DNA of 64,000 nt, from the NCBI GenBank assembly GCA_942159475.1, contig OW804096.1:108288194-108352193 (forward strand), given 5' to 3'. Below are positions 48,746-61,607 of this stretch, piece by piece. Origin of the DNA: Sthenelais limicola (lineage: Eukaryota > Annelida > Polychaeta > Phyllodocida > Sigalionidae). Every line of letters starts with the position of its first letter. Within the stretch, counting starts at the first letter, position 1. Made by a program: the position numbers and the translations under genes. The notes under the pieces are model-generated. The model made no database searches and was not told where the DNA came from. It saw only the letters and a list, made by a program, of their open reading frames with translations.

Positions 48746-51700
48746 TGGGTAAATTTCCTAGTGGTTTTGTTGTGGTTAGCGAGGATCGACCTTTATAGAA
48801 GTGGATCATAGGATGCGGTGGGTTGTATAGCCTATAAGTACTTATCCTAGATCCTGTTTCCTCTTGATGTACAACAATGACCTGTTGTTTAGGCAATTTC
48901 CCAAATAATTCTGAATTACTGGTGAAAAGAGTATGTCCGATATAGCATGGTCACTGAATGGTAACATTTAATAGTGAATGTATGTGTCTGTCTCTAGCGA
49001 ACCACCAACCTTTGAGATTTATTCCCTCTGTGAATCCAGGAAGATATAAAAAGCCACGATAACGTGCACTCTAGGTGATATTTCTAAATGATTGTGCCCA
49101 CATCTGGGGTAAATGCACTCGCTTTACAGTAGATTTCTATGATATCAGGAAAATGAATCATCACAAGGGAGTGCGTGGTAGGGCAACATGCATATGAAAA
49201 GACATGCGAGGCACACGAATTTAACAGTGAATCATTCATAATGCATCTTAATGACAATAAATTTAGCCTTATTGCCCACAGGTTTGGGAAATAACATGCA
49301 CTAACCCCGTCCGCAAATTGCATTCAACGAATGAATATGGACCATGTTAGGATGCATAGAAATTGACTCTGGCAATTTTCAATCAAATATTTCAGATGAG
49401 TCAACAGGTTACTCTCCAATCTGAATCCTGGGTCTATATGAAATATAAGATCACAAGCTGTCGTGGCAAAACATTTACACACTGCATGTCTACACTTCAG
49501 TGAGCAGGTGATGAAATCATAGACAAGAAGCCGCATGGTTGATGGTCTGTGCCGACATTAGTAAAAGTGATATATAATATTTTGAGGATTTGCATGAAGG
49601 TTTGCCAAATGGTATAATGGAAATATTTATGATCAAATTTTGCTTATACAATGATTATAATTTGTACATAAATGGGTACTTTTCAGGAACAAAGATCATA
49701 TCAAATACAGATAGATTTTTAAACACTAATTCAACTTCCGAATTATCTATATATATATCATAATATAGGGCACTGGTCTCTAGGTCTAGTATTACCATCA
49801 TTTCCATATGCCATAAGTTACATACATACGAGGAAATGATAAACCATATATATCTATATTTCGGGACTCCTTGATCAAAGCCAAATCTATCGGATTTGTT
49901 TTCCCATCTTGCTGTGCCTTGTAAATTGCTCCCATTGTTTATTGCTAAATGTCAACCCAGGTCATAGCCATATCGCCAGCATGTTTTATGCCATCTGAAT
50001 AATGTCCCAATATAATATATCATGGTGGTCTTTTCTCCCGCTTCTTCCTAACTGGCCTCCATAGTTCATGCTGCTTTATAAACTACGCTTCATGTATATT
50101 ATAGTCTATCACTCTGATATACCGACATATTTGTTCACCGAGTTGGCCCATGACCGAGGGTCACATGCCACGGAGAATAGTGTTCAATTTGTGGCTAAGA
50201 CCACACACTCGAATGAAGCGATTAAAGAATTAGAACCCAATCAAGTATTTTCGTGACCATATATATAATTATGTAGCGATTCGCAGAGTCTCGACAATGA
50301 ATAAACAACTTAACGAAGCCAATTCCCCGTATCTCTGTTTATTCTCCAGTCCGTAAAACGGCAATCTATCCGGATTACCCGGCAAGGGTAGTGTATTACA
50401 ATCCGGAGCACATAAAGGTGTCAGAACACATCAGGTAATATGATGAACACAAACAATCAAATGACACATAATATAGGAATGACATGGAATATATAAACAG
50501 AGAAGATACTCTTGCAGGAGTATATAATAAGAATTGAGGTGTAAATAAGGGATAACAAAGCATTTAGATATACTCTACTAGTAAATGCAGGGGATCAAAC
50601 GCAGATCCCTCTGTGTTAAAGCAAAGGTACCAACCCTTTATGGATTGGCCCTAGAGGTATGTAGCGAAACTACTACAATTATATATCTATTATTCTCCTT
50701 TAGTCAGTACAGAAATGCTCGTGCCGAGGCGAAAACCACATGTCATGCGCTCGACCCAATGACTCATGTCAAATTTGACAATATGCACATGCACATTCTT
50801 TGTCTATCATATATTGTCGTTGCCCCAAATTATGTGTTTATCATGATATATGCACTACGCCTGATGGTGGTATCTTAGTATGAACATATTCGCATATTGT
50901 GTGTGAGTTGGTAACTTCCTTTTATTACTCGTGTATGAACTGGATATATATTCTTTCTCTTGATGTAATTAATAAATTTCTTCTTCTCAGCGACTTCTGA
51001 GGACAGTGTACTTGTTACATGTATAATGTTGGAATGCTGAATAAAAATATCAGAATACAAATACATTATATATATGATTATGATATATTATATATATAAC
51101 AGATAATACATATAATATATACAGACATAGGAGTCATAATTATGGTTTTTGTATGTTTTAGATCCATTCAGGCGATGTTAAGCCATCTGCCTTTTGGTTC
51201 TGTATGACGGTGCTCGAATTTGATAGATATATGTTCACAATGGGAAATCCCAGAATCCCTGAATCCCAGTATCCAATGTGATTACAGTTAGATAGTTTTA
51301 ACCAAGGTAAGTATTTCACACCTTCCTCTTCCATTCAATTCCGCCCACACCCAGGATCATAAGGATGCTGTTTCACGAATTATTACATATGTATATGTGA
51401 TTTCAGGGGTGCTATTCAGGGGTGCTATTTGAAAAGTCAAATTGCACCTATGTGCTATTTGAGCCGAATATCCACAAGATTGATGGAAAGTAAGGTAAAA
51501 TACTATTAAGATCGAGTTCTCTTGTTTGGGGTGTTGTGCGATTTGACCCAATATCTTGATCGATTACAAACCTTCATCGTGCCATTAGGTATAAGAAGTG
51601 CAGGTGAATCATCACCGCTTATATTGGCGACAGAGCCACAGCAACGCCTCCTGGGAACGACGCCGACCCCCCCCCCCCCCCCTTGGTCCCCATTAAGGCC

Positions 51701-52082
51701 CCCTCCCCCCTCAATGTTTACATAATACGTCATAGGTCATAGTCCCATGTGTTCCACGCCCACCTCTTACCATCCACTCTCTAACGCCCACTTTCCCGAG
51801 CTGCACGTACATTTTTTTCTGGTGTTATTTGAGTCTATTTGAATATTTCTTCATGATGGGGAGATATTGTATGCCTTGTGGCATCGAGCACCTGTCATTA
51901 GTTCCCAGGAAACATGAGCTAAATATGGAGAAAGTATCCGGGCCTAACGGAAAGTTGGGATTGAGCCCCTACACTCTGATATATATGTTGTCCTTCCACT
52001 TGTGAGAGATTTTGTTACGCCCACGCACATTATTATATTAGAAGAATGGTGTGCCTCCTGCAAATCACCCATCACCCAATGT

Positions 52083-52138
52083 ACGCGAGCTGTGTTCTTG
52101 CATAATAATACATTATTATGCAAGAACACATCTCGCGT
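52083..52138. repeat. near-perfect 27-bp-arm palindrome
   Basis: The left arm 52083-52109 and right arm 52112-52138 are complementary with one mismatch and a 2-base centre. The core reads TGTGTTCTTGCATAATAAT. It is long enough for cruciform extrusion or a tight RNA hairpin. Confidence 0.85.
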
Positions 52139-52460
52139 GTTTATTATGTTTAGTCCGCATGAAATAACTGTATGTACACGGCTTAGGGACTATTCATACG
52201 CTATGTATTGGTTTTAAATTCCACCGGTCCTCACAGAACCTTGATCCAGTCTGGCACGCAACGCTTAGGAATTAGATGGAAATATTGAGGTTTACCAATG
52301 AGATCCTTCTGAAAGGCAAGGATAAGCTTAAATCAAGCACACTGAGTGGGCTGAAGCAACATACAAACTGTCTAGTCGGAAGCAAGTTTATTTGGGGACA
52401 GAAACCTGATTTTGCTCATGTCTTTTCACTTGTGTTAGAATCAAAACTAGGGAGGTGAGT

Positions 52461-52504
52461 GGGGGGTGGTGGTGGTGGTGGTGGTGGGAGGCAGGGGGGG
52501 GGGG
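52461..52504 (+). repeat. GGT microsatellite and G run
   Basis: Consecutive GGT triplets are followed, after a short spacer, by a run of about twelve G. Several G tracts in close succession could form a G-quadruplex on this strand. Confidence 0.8.
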
Positions 52505-55500
52505 TTATTGTTTACAAACCCCTACTGCCAACTTGTCATACGTGTGTGGCGTAGGTATACTGAGGACTTTACCTCGTAGGAAGGGCCCCTTCATATGTTG
52601 TCAACAGGCCACCTGATTTTTATTTAAATGGAAAAACTGGTCGAAGTTGGCAGTTGTCAGCCTGCAAGCACTGGAGTATGGGGTAACGAGGTACATTAGC
52701 TATTACTGAGGCCCTTTGATACTTTACCTCGTTCCCACAGGCAGCTAATGTCTGACAGTACTCCACAATAGGAATGCTCATCACAGTCCGGACAAAATGG
52801 CTACTTGCCCCTTACATATGCTAATTAAATGAAACGATATACCTATTCCCATGAGTATAGCCAACGAGAATAAAACGGAGCTATGAATGTATTTTGGTGC
52901 TCACACAACAGCTCCCATTTACCTATTGATAGTTCGGGGGACACAAGTCATGTTTCCTTGACAAACTTCAAATGGTGAAGTCAAGATATATCAACTTTGC
53001 ACTCAACTATATATCAGTCTGTTGATAGGGGAAAGGCTGTCGAGGGCAATCTGCCCATAATGACCTCGGAGAAAGGGTTCTTTGAAACCAATTTAGTTGT
53101 CTTAATGGATAGATAAATAAGCCAAAGAGTTGGAATGTTATTTACCCTCTGGGTTGTATTTTAAGTGCTGTGAGTTATCCTTCGGAGCCACTTCAAGAAG
53201 TAACCATAGATCTACTAGATATAGAAGAGCCACGGAAAAGATATATCTCCACCCCCTATTCATCCGTATGACAGGAGGTGTTAGTACTCGTGAAGCCAGT
53301 ATCTGTAGCATTTGTTCTAAAGGGGCGACATCCATGAAACGCTTCTGAGAGCTTCCAAATGATCTCATATCATTCTCTTTGTATGATATATACCCACCCA
53401 TCGCATGCCTTCCTATAAAGGTATGTAAAAGGAATCCCTTCTTCTACTTCTCCTCACCCGTTTTTACATCGAGTGTTTCTTTCATACTATCCGGTGCAGG
53501 TGGATGTGCCTTTTAGGGAAAGACAATATATAGACCGTGCCTCTTATACAAGCTAGCGGAGTGATCACCTCTACTCTACCTACTGTGAAGCTATTACCTG
53601 ATCAATCGGATCACAGCAAGATGCGTTGGCACACACAAATCACCTTCACAAAAAAACCCTTCCGAGTCCCAGTATCTGCGATCCAGTCTTTGTTATCATG
53701 GCGTGAGATGCCATTCTATATCCATCGTCCTACATATAGGATCTGCGTGCCTTAGCTTCATATATCAATCCCTGTTCCTGAACCCCATGCAAAGTTCTTA
53801 TCATGTGTTATTCGAATCCTATTCGAAACATTAATCCAGTTGACCCTTCAGGACACAAGACCATAGGTTAGATTTTGCTTCGTACTTTTAAAATAAAAGA
53901 GGATGGGGTTACATATCCTTTGATCTATGGTAGATGTTATCAGGCCTGATGTGAAATCGATCAATCTGTTATAGGAGAAACCTGCATAGGGTATAGATAA
54001 GAAACTATTGGGCTTATAGCACTAGGGTTGTATTGTTGTATTTTTAAAACTTTATCCACAAATGCATTCCTCTCTGGATGAAACAAAAAGAGATTTGAAC
54101 GGAGTCATTATATTTGATAGTGCTCAATGTATCTCAAGATTAATCAGGATTCGGAGAAGAGGGACATTGTCATTCTAAAATGTTGGAGAACAGGAGGTAC
54201 ATCATTTGTCTGAGAATAAGGACTCTTAAATTGTCAATGCGTGATGACTTGTGGCAACAACTATGATTTAAAACCCAAGGAGACATGTTTACATTTGAGC
54301 CAAGGCAGCGGAAAATAATCCATTCACTAGATCATTAAAATTCAGTAGATTCACTGGTGAAAAATGAACTACTGGCACGTACATGATAAAAGGACTATGA
54401 AGGTTGAAAGGAACACTTAGACCTCTTGACATTACGCAGTCGTAAGGCAAGTGAATGCAAATGAGGCTTTACCTCAATTGTTCTCTTAAAATATGGGTGA
54501 TAGCCCGTATGTATGAGGTCAGTTGAAATATGCCCTGCGGTTATTTCTTCAAGGTCCCACTTCGCCAATAAGTACGCATTGAAATCCTTATGAATGTTGT
54601 TGCCAAACTAGGTCCGCTCTAATATTTACTTCGCCTTTGTTACAGATATAGCCCTTGATCGGGAACTACCATTCGAAGTATTGAGCCGATGTATGAATTT
54701 TAAATGGAGGTGATATTACTTCCTTTTATTGTGCGTGAGGAACATTGTCCGACAAATGGAGAAAACTCGTCTGTGTGCACGGATGAAAGGCTGGTTGCCA
54801 GTGCAAAACCCTTTTAACCTCATAAAGCAAGTTCTGGCAGATTTGCCATATCATTGACGTAATTTATACTAGCCATTTTTGCATATATGTACCTTCAAAA
54901 ACAATTGTTTTCAATTTATGAGCGTTTTAACCCACCATAATCAATCCGTCTGTGGTTTGATAGTTGAGTTATCAAATTATTTGTATTGATTATGCAACGG
55001 TTGGTAATACAATTTAGTATTGATTTATATCCCAATGGCCGTTTGAGGGTTATATATAGTTGGGAGGGGGGAGGGGTAGATAGATATAAATAAATCACTT
55101 AGTAATTTTCATTAAAAATGGTTTATTAGTTGATACGCTTAAACCTAAGTTAAATATGATTATAAGATAAGAACAAATTTAAAGGGATATAAACATAAAC
55201 TCTTTTATCTCTGTACATGGAAAGTCAACGACCATGTTATATTCAACATAATAATAGAGGTCAATCTCCTTGGGTCGGTGACCTCTGACCTCTCGGATAT
55301 TATCATACCATCACTATCATCATCTGCATTAACGAGCACTAACTATACTTAATTTAATGCTCTTCTGTTTGTGGAGGTTTTTATGCCTCTTTTACGGCTC
55401 ATATATATAGCGGTGCCTCTATACGTAGAAAAGGGCCGAGCGAAGGCAAATTGGTATGCAGAATCTAGACCAAGCAATTACTGCCAGATATCCCTATGAG

Positions 55501-58032
55501 ACCTGGTACACGGAGTCGTACAGTAATTCCAAGCCCGCTTGAGAAATTCCAATTATGCATTTTGGTATCATATTGAAGTGTGAATTGGTAATCCGATGGA
55601 TAAGAGAGGGAAAACTTAAGCATAGGCCCTAGGTAATAGGGTAGTAAGACACCGAAGAAAAATGTATTGTAAAAAGGAGAGAGAGAGGGGCCTTTTCACT
55701 GGGATTGTTATTTTGATGGGGATATGTGTAGTACATAGACACTGGGCCTGTTGCTGATGCGCTTCGTTTGTGGCCGGGCCAGGCCCACAGCCGACAAGCA
55801 TACCGCTTGAGGAGCATTGATTAGGAGGCCCGTGTATTGCTCAGATGCTGGAGAAAGCCCATGGAGGAGGGAGGAGAGGGGGATGCTGCTTCCGTCCATG
55901 TAACAGCGGAGAGGTGGAGAGCAAGAGGAGATAAGCGATGGGAAGGTTCTTGCACTGCCAGCACTACTAGAAATCTTCCAAGCTACAGTGAGCCTTGTAG
56001 CCGAGACCTACTTTTGATTAAATGAACGTTTAAGCAAATATTGGAACCATTTTGAAACATTAAAACATTATGTTATCGACCAAAGATACACAAACCATTT
56101 GTAATTCCAGTAAACTTTCGGCCAGACATTTTCTGACAATTGGTATTACATTACGATGTTCACATCAGACGTGGAAGGTTTATAGCTGCTTCAACCACCA
56201 CCAGCTTCAGCAACAATCTAAGCGCGGATGGAATTTAGGTTCAATGGATAGCTTAGTAGATGGGGCAGGTGCAATTCTAGTTTTCATCAGAAAGGCATGC
56301 AACTATACTCAGATCTGAAATAGTTAGTTTGAATTATTGATTCCTGTACAATGTGCATTGCATTCCATCACTGGATTCGGAAACCACGAGATCCCTTCAT
56401 ATATCAAGCATCCGCAACTATCTATGAAGCCCCATTTTACTTTTTGTTTTGTTCTAATTAGATTTAGGGTTTAAAGTTAGACACACTGAGGTCAGACAGC
56501 TACTGCCTGATATTAACTGTGTGTGCCATTTCTGCCTGAGTTATAGCATAACATGCATGCATAAGTTACCAGTAGTTAGCAGTAAGAATCCAGCCATCTC
56601 ATCCCATAACAACCCTTCAAGGAAGACCCTTTCAGTGCCAACTCAGATATTAGTAAGAAAACAGGTACAGTTACGTGAGCTAGTGGTTATAAAATATTAC
56701 ACATTGCCTGCCAAAGATGTGCAAGATTTCACATCTTCAAAGTTTTGCTCGCCTTGAATATGAAGGTCAAGTCTTTGTTGCTACTAGAAAACGTCCGGAC
56801 TCCTTGATGACCGTTTCATGTCATGGATAGATTCGGGATAAGTCTTTCATGATGGGATAACTTACTGAGCACCTATTTGTCTTGAATTATGTGCGGCCTA
56901 TAAAACACGCCAAACACAATCCATGTAATGACTGTGTTATGTTTTACTGGCGTTTGGACCAGTTCCATGTGGATCATGCGTATTCAACTGCGACATTAAA
57001 ATGATTGATACGTGGTACGGTTGGACCCAAGGCAATAGCTCCCCGCTCTTGCATTCATACAGAAAACCTAATGCCACTCAAGCCATGCACATGTCTGTAG
57101 ACAGATATGGTCATATAGAAATAAGTACGGAGCTCGGTAAATTGTTTCTCAGTGACATGGTTATTTTTGGCCCCATATTATTGGAACTATAGCTCTTCTA
57201 GGTGAATTATTCTTTGTCAGAGATGGCCAAGGATCGACTGATAACGCTTAGGTTCATTTTCGGCGCGTAATCAGGACATTTCCAAGGGAAAAGGGGTAAA
57301 GACAGTGTAAAGTAATTGCGGACCTCCTAGAAAGAGAGCAACTAAACTGAACACATCCATTCATTGATAACAATGCATTTATAAATGGCGATGAATTTAT
57401 ATATGGGCGACAATTATATGAATTGGAGCTCCCGGTATTTTTTTTCAATTCAATGAATTGTGATTCTTGGTGTCAATCATTCCCCTGATTGTTCACTTAA
57501 GTATGGCATTGATAAGGCTTCTCTATAGTGAGAAAGTGACATCAAGCCATACTGACCTCTTTTCTCTCTCAAACCATTCTATAAGGAACAGGGGTTTTGG
57601 CTCATACACATGTATTGAGGGATATATATAGCTGACAATAGCGGTAATGCTTCCGCCCAAAATGTGCCAAAGGCAATAATGGCACCATTCATTCATGCAA
57701 GTATGCCTAATGATGCTCATGGTAATGACCCAAACGTGCTGAATATTATTATAGGTACGACACAGTAATCTTGGTGCCTACAATATCTCCGTGAGATATT
57801 CGGTAGAGAATGAAGGACAGTGTGTATAATGCGAATTGGCAGGGGATTATTAGACTTTAACCATGCACTGTCGGGACCAAGAAACGAAGGGGTGATAGGA
57901 AAGAAAATTATCTCTCTTTCTCCGTAACCACTTTTTAGGAACCTCACTGTGCAATGGCACCTTCAGAATTCCGTTGATACAGATTTATGGGTGGCTATCC
58001 TGACTGCGGAAACAACTGATGTATGCATCGAA

Positions 58033-58061
58033 GGTGTTGTCATTCCATGAATGACAACACC
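58033..58061. repeat. perfect 12-bp hairpin
   Basis: GGTGTTGTCATT, a 5-base CCATG centre, then AATGACAACACC. It is short and without recognised context. It could act as a hairpin in RNA or be a chance palindrome. Confidence 0.7.
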
Positions 58062-61000
58062 ATTGCAATAGTTAACATGTTTGACTTAAGAATAGTCTAC
58101 AGTTTTACACCACTATTCACGAAACTCAAACTATTTTCTTACTACTCCGTGTTTCGCACACACAATTAAGGTATATATTGCAAAGTTGCAATTATGTGTT
58201 AAGAAATTGATACTTTGCCAGGAATCAATGTTAACTCACGCACACTAAGCACTCATACTTTTCATTCCTAAACGTTCACACGTACCAAGAGTTCACGATG
58301 TACAGAAGGTGGGTCACAAGGGAGCTCAGACACAAAAACAAAATTGTACGCTGCATACAGTGAGCTTGATTTTGGCATATATGCCAATGGTTTCAACACT
58401 GCCTAGATGTTTGCCAAATGACTATGTGCATGACATTTTCTGTATCACTTTGACATGTTCTAGCCGGGAGTAGAGCTACCAATAGTAACGACCTTGGCAA
58501 TTGCTTACTGATCAGCCCTTGACTTCATGACACATTAGCATGTGACACAGTCTGAGTGATTGGTTTTTAAACATGTGTTAAATGCATTATGAATGGTCCC
58601 TCAACTGCAAAACGTATGGTCCTCTAATATGAACCAAACCAGTTACATGAATTGGAGAATTGGCCGGACAATGTCGACAGGCAGGCAAGCGTTCTGTGAT
58701 TAACATACTCTAGATTTTTCTTTTACCAGAATGTGATTTCTAAAGTAGATGAGCTAACAAATGATGCCACTGAATCCTGGAGAGGATGATAAGGAGAGAT
58801 AACAGAGGGGCTGGAAATTCTTTATTTCCCACCCATTCTCCAAGTGACCCTTCTTTATCATGATGTTCATGTTAAGGCATCGCCAAATGCTTGCCATGGG
58901 ACACAAGCGCCTATAACCAATCTGGTGGCGCACAATAACATAGGCCCTAAGAGGCCATCGATTGCATACATCCTACAATCGATCACTAATATTTCCCTAT
59001 GATTCTGTTCCCCTTCCCCGGGCATGTTTCTAATTGATATAAGCAACGTTCAAGCATAGCGATGGACTGCCAATGTTAAGCTTTAACCTAATCAGTTCGC
59101 ACATCCATCATAACTTTATCATATCACTGTCACCTCCAAGTATAGCCACACCCTACAGTTTATCCACAGGATGTTGATCCTAGTCACATCAATCACTCAA
59201 ATCCTTTGACCTCTCAGTCGATACGCTTTTTATAGAATACTTCCAGGTTAGCTTGCATTCATAATGAGCCGCATTGCATCTCCCTTGATACATTATATTA
59301 ATCTAAGATATTGGTAAGCAATCAAAAATGAGCTGAGTTAATTTGACCCGACTGTACGTGTTTATTTCTGGCTGTCGCCTTGCTACCCGCTGACCACCAA
59401 CCATGTATATCACACACATCAAGTCTAGCTTGCCTATTTCCCCGTGATGCTCATCGACTCCACACTGCAGGCCCATCTGTATGAATTATGCATGGATTTA
59501 TGTCTCTAAAACAGGACTTCCTGTAGTGGCGGTTAAAGCCAAACGCTGTATTTCCTAGAATCAACCCTGTCCCACCACAGATGCATCTACTTGGCCCAGA
59601 ATGCCTAAGGTACATGCCGTAAGTAGTATATATAGTAAGCAATTTGTCCTCGGGAATTGGTTCTCTGCACATGCAAAGACTGCATACATGAACTTGTATA
59701 AAATATTCATCATGCTGAAGTGAAAATCTGAGCACTGTGCCCATCACCTTTGGACTTGTTTGCTCGAGAATGAGAATGAAGAACTTATGATTCCACTCCA
59801 ATAATGATATTCAGTTTAGTGATTAGATATATATAGTATGCCACCACGATTGTTCTGCTATACGATTCCCTGCTTCTGTAAAGTAGAGGCATATTAATTA
59901 CTGGACACCACTTGTATTTTCACCCTCTAGTTGCTAGCAAATACCCACTGCCATTTCCAATCGTCACGATGCCAGTCAATGAGTTCTAATTTTAGCACAC
60001 TCTGAAAGACAAATCGCCTTGAAATGAAATTCAAGAAGTTAGATCTTTCACCCTTGGAAATCCAGTTGTGTCTTTGTATTAGACTGAGCCGTTTCGGGAA
60101 AATGCTTCTTAATTGTTTCGTCTCCCTCTTTCATTGCTTTCTACCCACACTTTCACAGATCGATGAGCGTTCTTTCCGGCATGGAGTCCAATGATAAACA
60201 CCCTTTGACAACTGCGACATATTTTTGTGTGGATACCAATGGCTGTAGTTAAAGTCTATTTTCTCTCTTCTAATGGAATCAATATTATCGGATCTAACCT
60301 CACATTCGTTTGATTGGGAGTAACAGTACGAGATTTGGATGGCTAATATTGGGAGTATCTCTCTCAATGGTTGTGAATATGTTAATTGCATGGTTTTATT
60401 GGTATTGGTATATTTGTAAATATACCCTCCAGGTGGGGTAGGTTTGTGGTTGCACCGCAGCATGATGATTCAGGGTGGAAGGGTTAGTGACTTGAATATT
60501 AACACAAGGCAGGACTTAGCATGGGGCAGTACAAATTGGCCAATATAGCCCGGGATGGGAATATCGATCTAACCCCGAGTGTTTTAGTTGCTCAGCTTGG
60601 CATATCCAAACTGGGGGATTCTTTCTCACCCACCTCCATAACCTTCTCTTGCGATGCCTTCATATGGCCCTGTCCTGAGCTTATTGGTTCATAATGATTT
60701 GGTTCTCATGTAACAGCGAATTTAATGAAATAAAATTGCATTTGGAAGAGCACGGCACTACCAGGCCAAATATGCTTTATAGAACTATATTGAAGACCAG
60801 GACGTATTATTAGAGTTGTCCTCAGAGTTATCAGTGCAATCGATCTGCACCTAGCTGACTATATAGCTATCACCCTTATTCAGTAAAGGGGAGATGGCAA
60901 AGAGTTAAAAACAATAGGGTGGTAGGGTAACGTAATTATTTCGACTATTCAATACAATATCATCTCCAGACCACATGGTTATATGATCACTAACTGAATA

Positions 61001-61368
61001 CAAATAGTTCGCAGGGGTGGTCTATTATACATAAAATATATACCGTACGTGAGTCTAATCTACTTGCTCTCTGTATAGCTCTGTATAGTTATTGTAATGC
61101 GTACGCTCCACTAGAGTCATTAAAGATATCAAGCGAGGCTGTTCGCCCATCCCGATCTTTCACCACACAATTTAGAGATGGGCTCCTTTAGATGTGTCCC
61201 ATAAATCCAGTGAGGAAATACATGCATGTATGAGGAGACAGTTCCCACATGAGGCCTCGTCTCCTGGCTAGTAACCTAGAACTCACAGGTCATTGTCCTT
61301 CTAACAGGTTGACTTCCATCCAAAGATGAAAGGATATATTTCAACCAAAGTTTTCAAACTTAATCAGC

Positions 61369-61607
61369 TACAATGCCAAAGCCTGATGCTTTCTAAAATG
61401 GATGTATATCACTCACTACTTTTTCTCTGAGGGAAGCATGAAACAATACAATTATAAGTGGGAAAAGCGAAATATTTTAGTGACTATCCTAACCAACTTA
61501 CCACATATGAAATATATGGTTGCATTGCATTGTTTCATGCTTCCCTCAGAGAAAAAGTAGTGAGTGATATACATCCATTTTAGAAAGCATCAGGCTTTGG
61601 CATTGTA
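61369..61607. repeat. perfect 79-bp inverted repeat (fold-back), 81-nt loop
   Basis: 61369-61447 is the exact reverse complement of 61529-61607 over 79 bases (beginning TACAATGCCAAAGCC). The loop (61448-61528) is unique AT-rich sequence. No TIR-like target duplication is obvious. Transcription of either strand would give a long perfect RNA hairpin suited to Dicer. It may instead be a recent inverted duplication or template-switch product. Confidence 0.9.

Larger units (their letters stand above)
48746..61368. other. long non-coding stretch, presumed intron or intergenic
   Basis: No exon recognised. Contents: a TA-rich run (about 51065-51120), a C homopolymer (about 51668-51682), hairpins listed separately, a GGT microsatellite plus G run (about 52465-52504), and two similar phrases CTGAGG...CTTTACCTCGT (about 52560 and 52708). 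Confidence 0.45.

Noticed and set aside
52547..52559. TGGCGTAGGTATA, one mismatch from the 45.7-48.3 kb array motif
   Set aside because: A single isolated copy without flanking similarity or phase. Chance is adequate.
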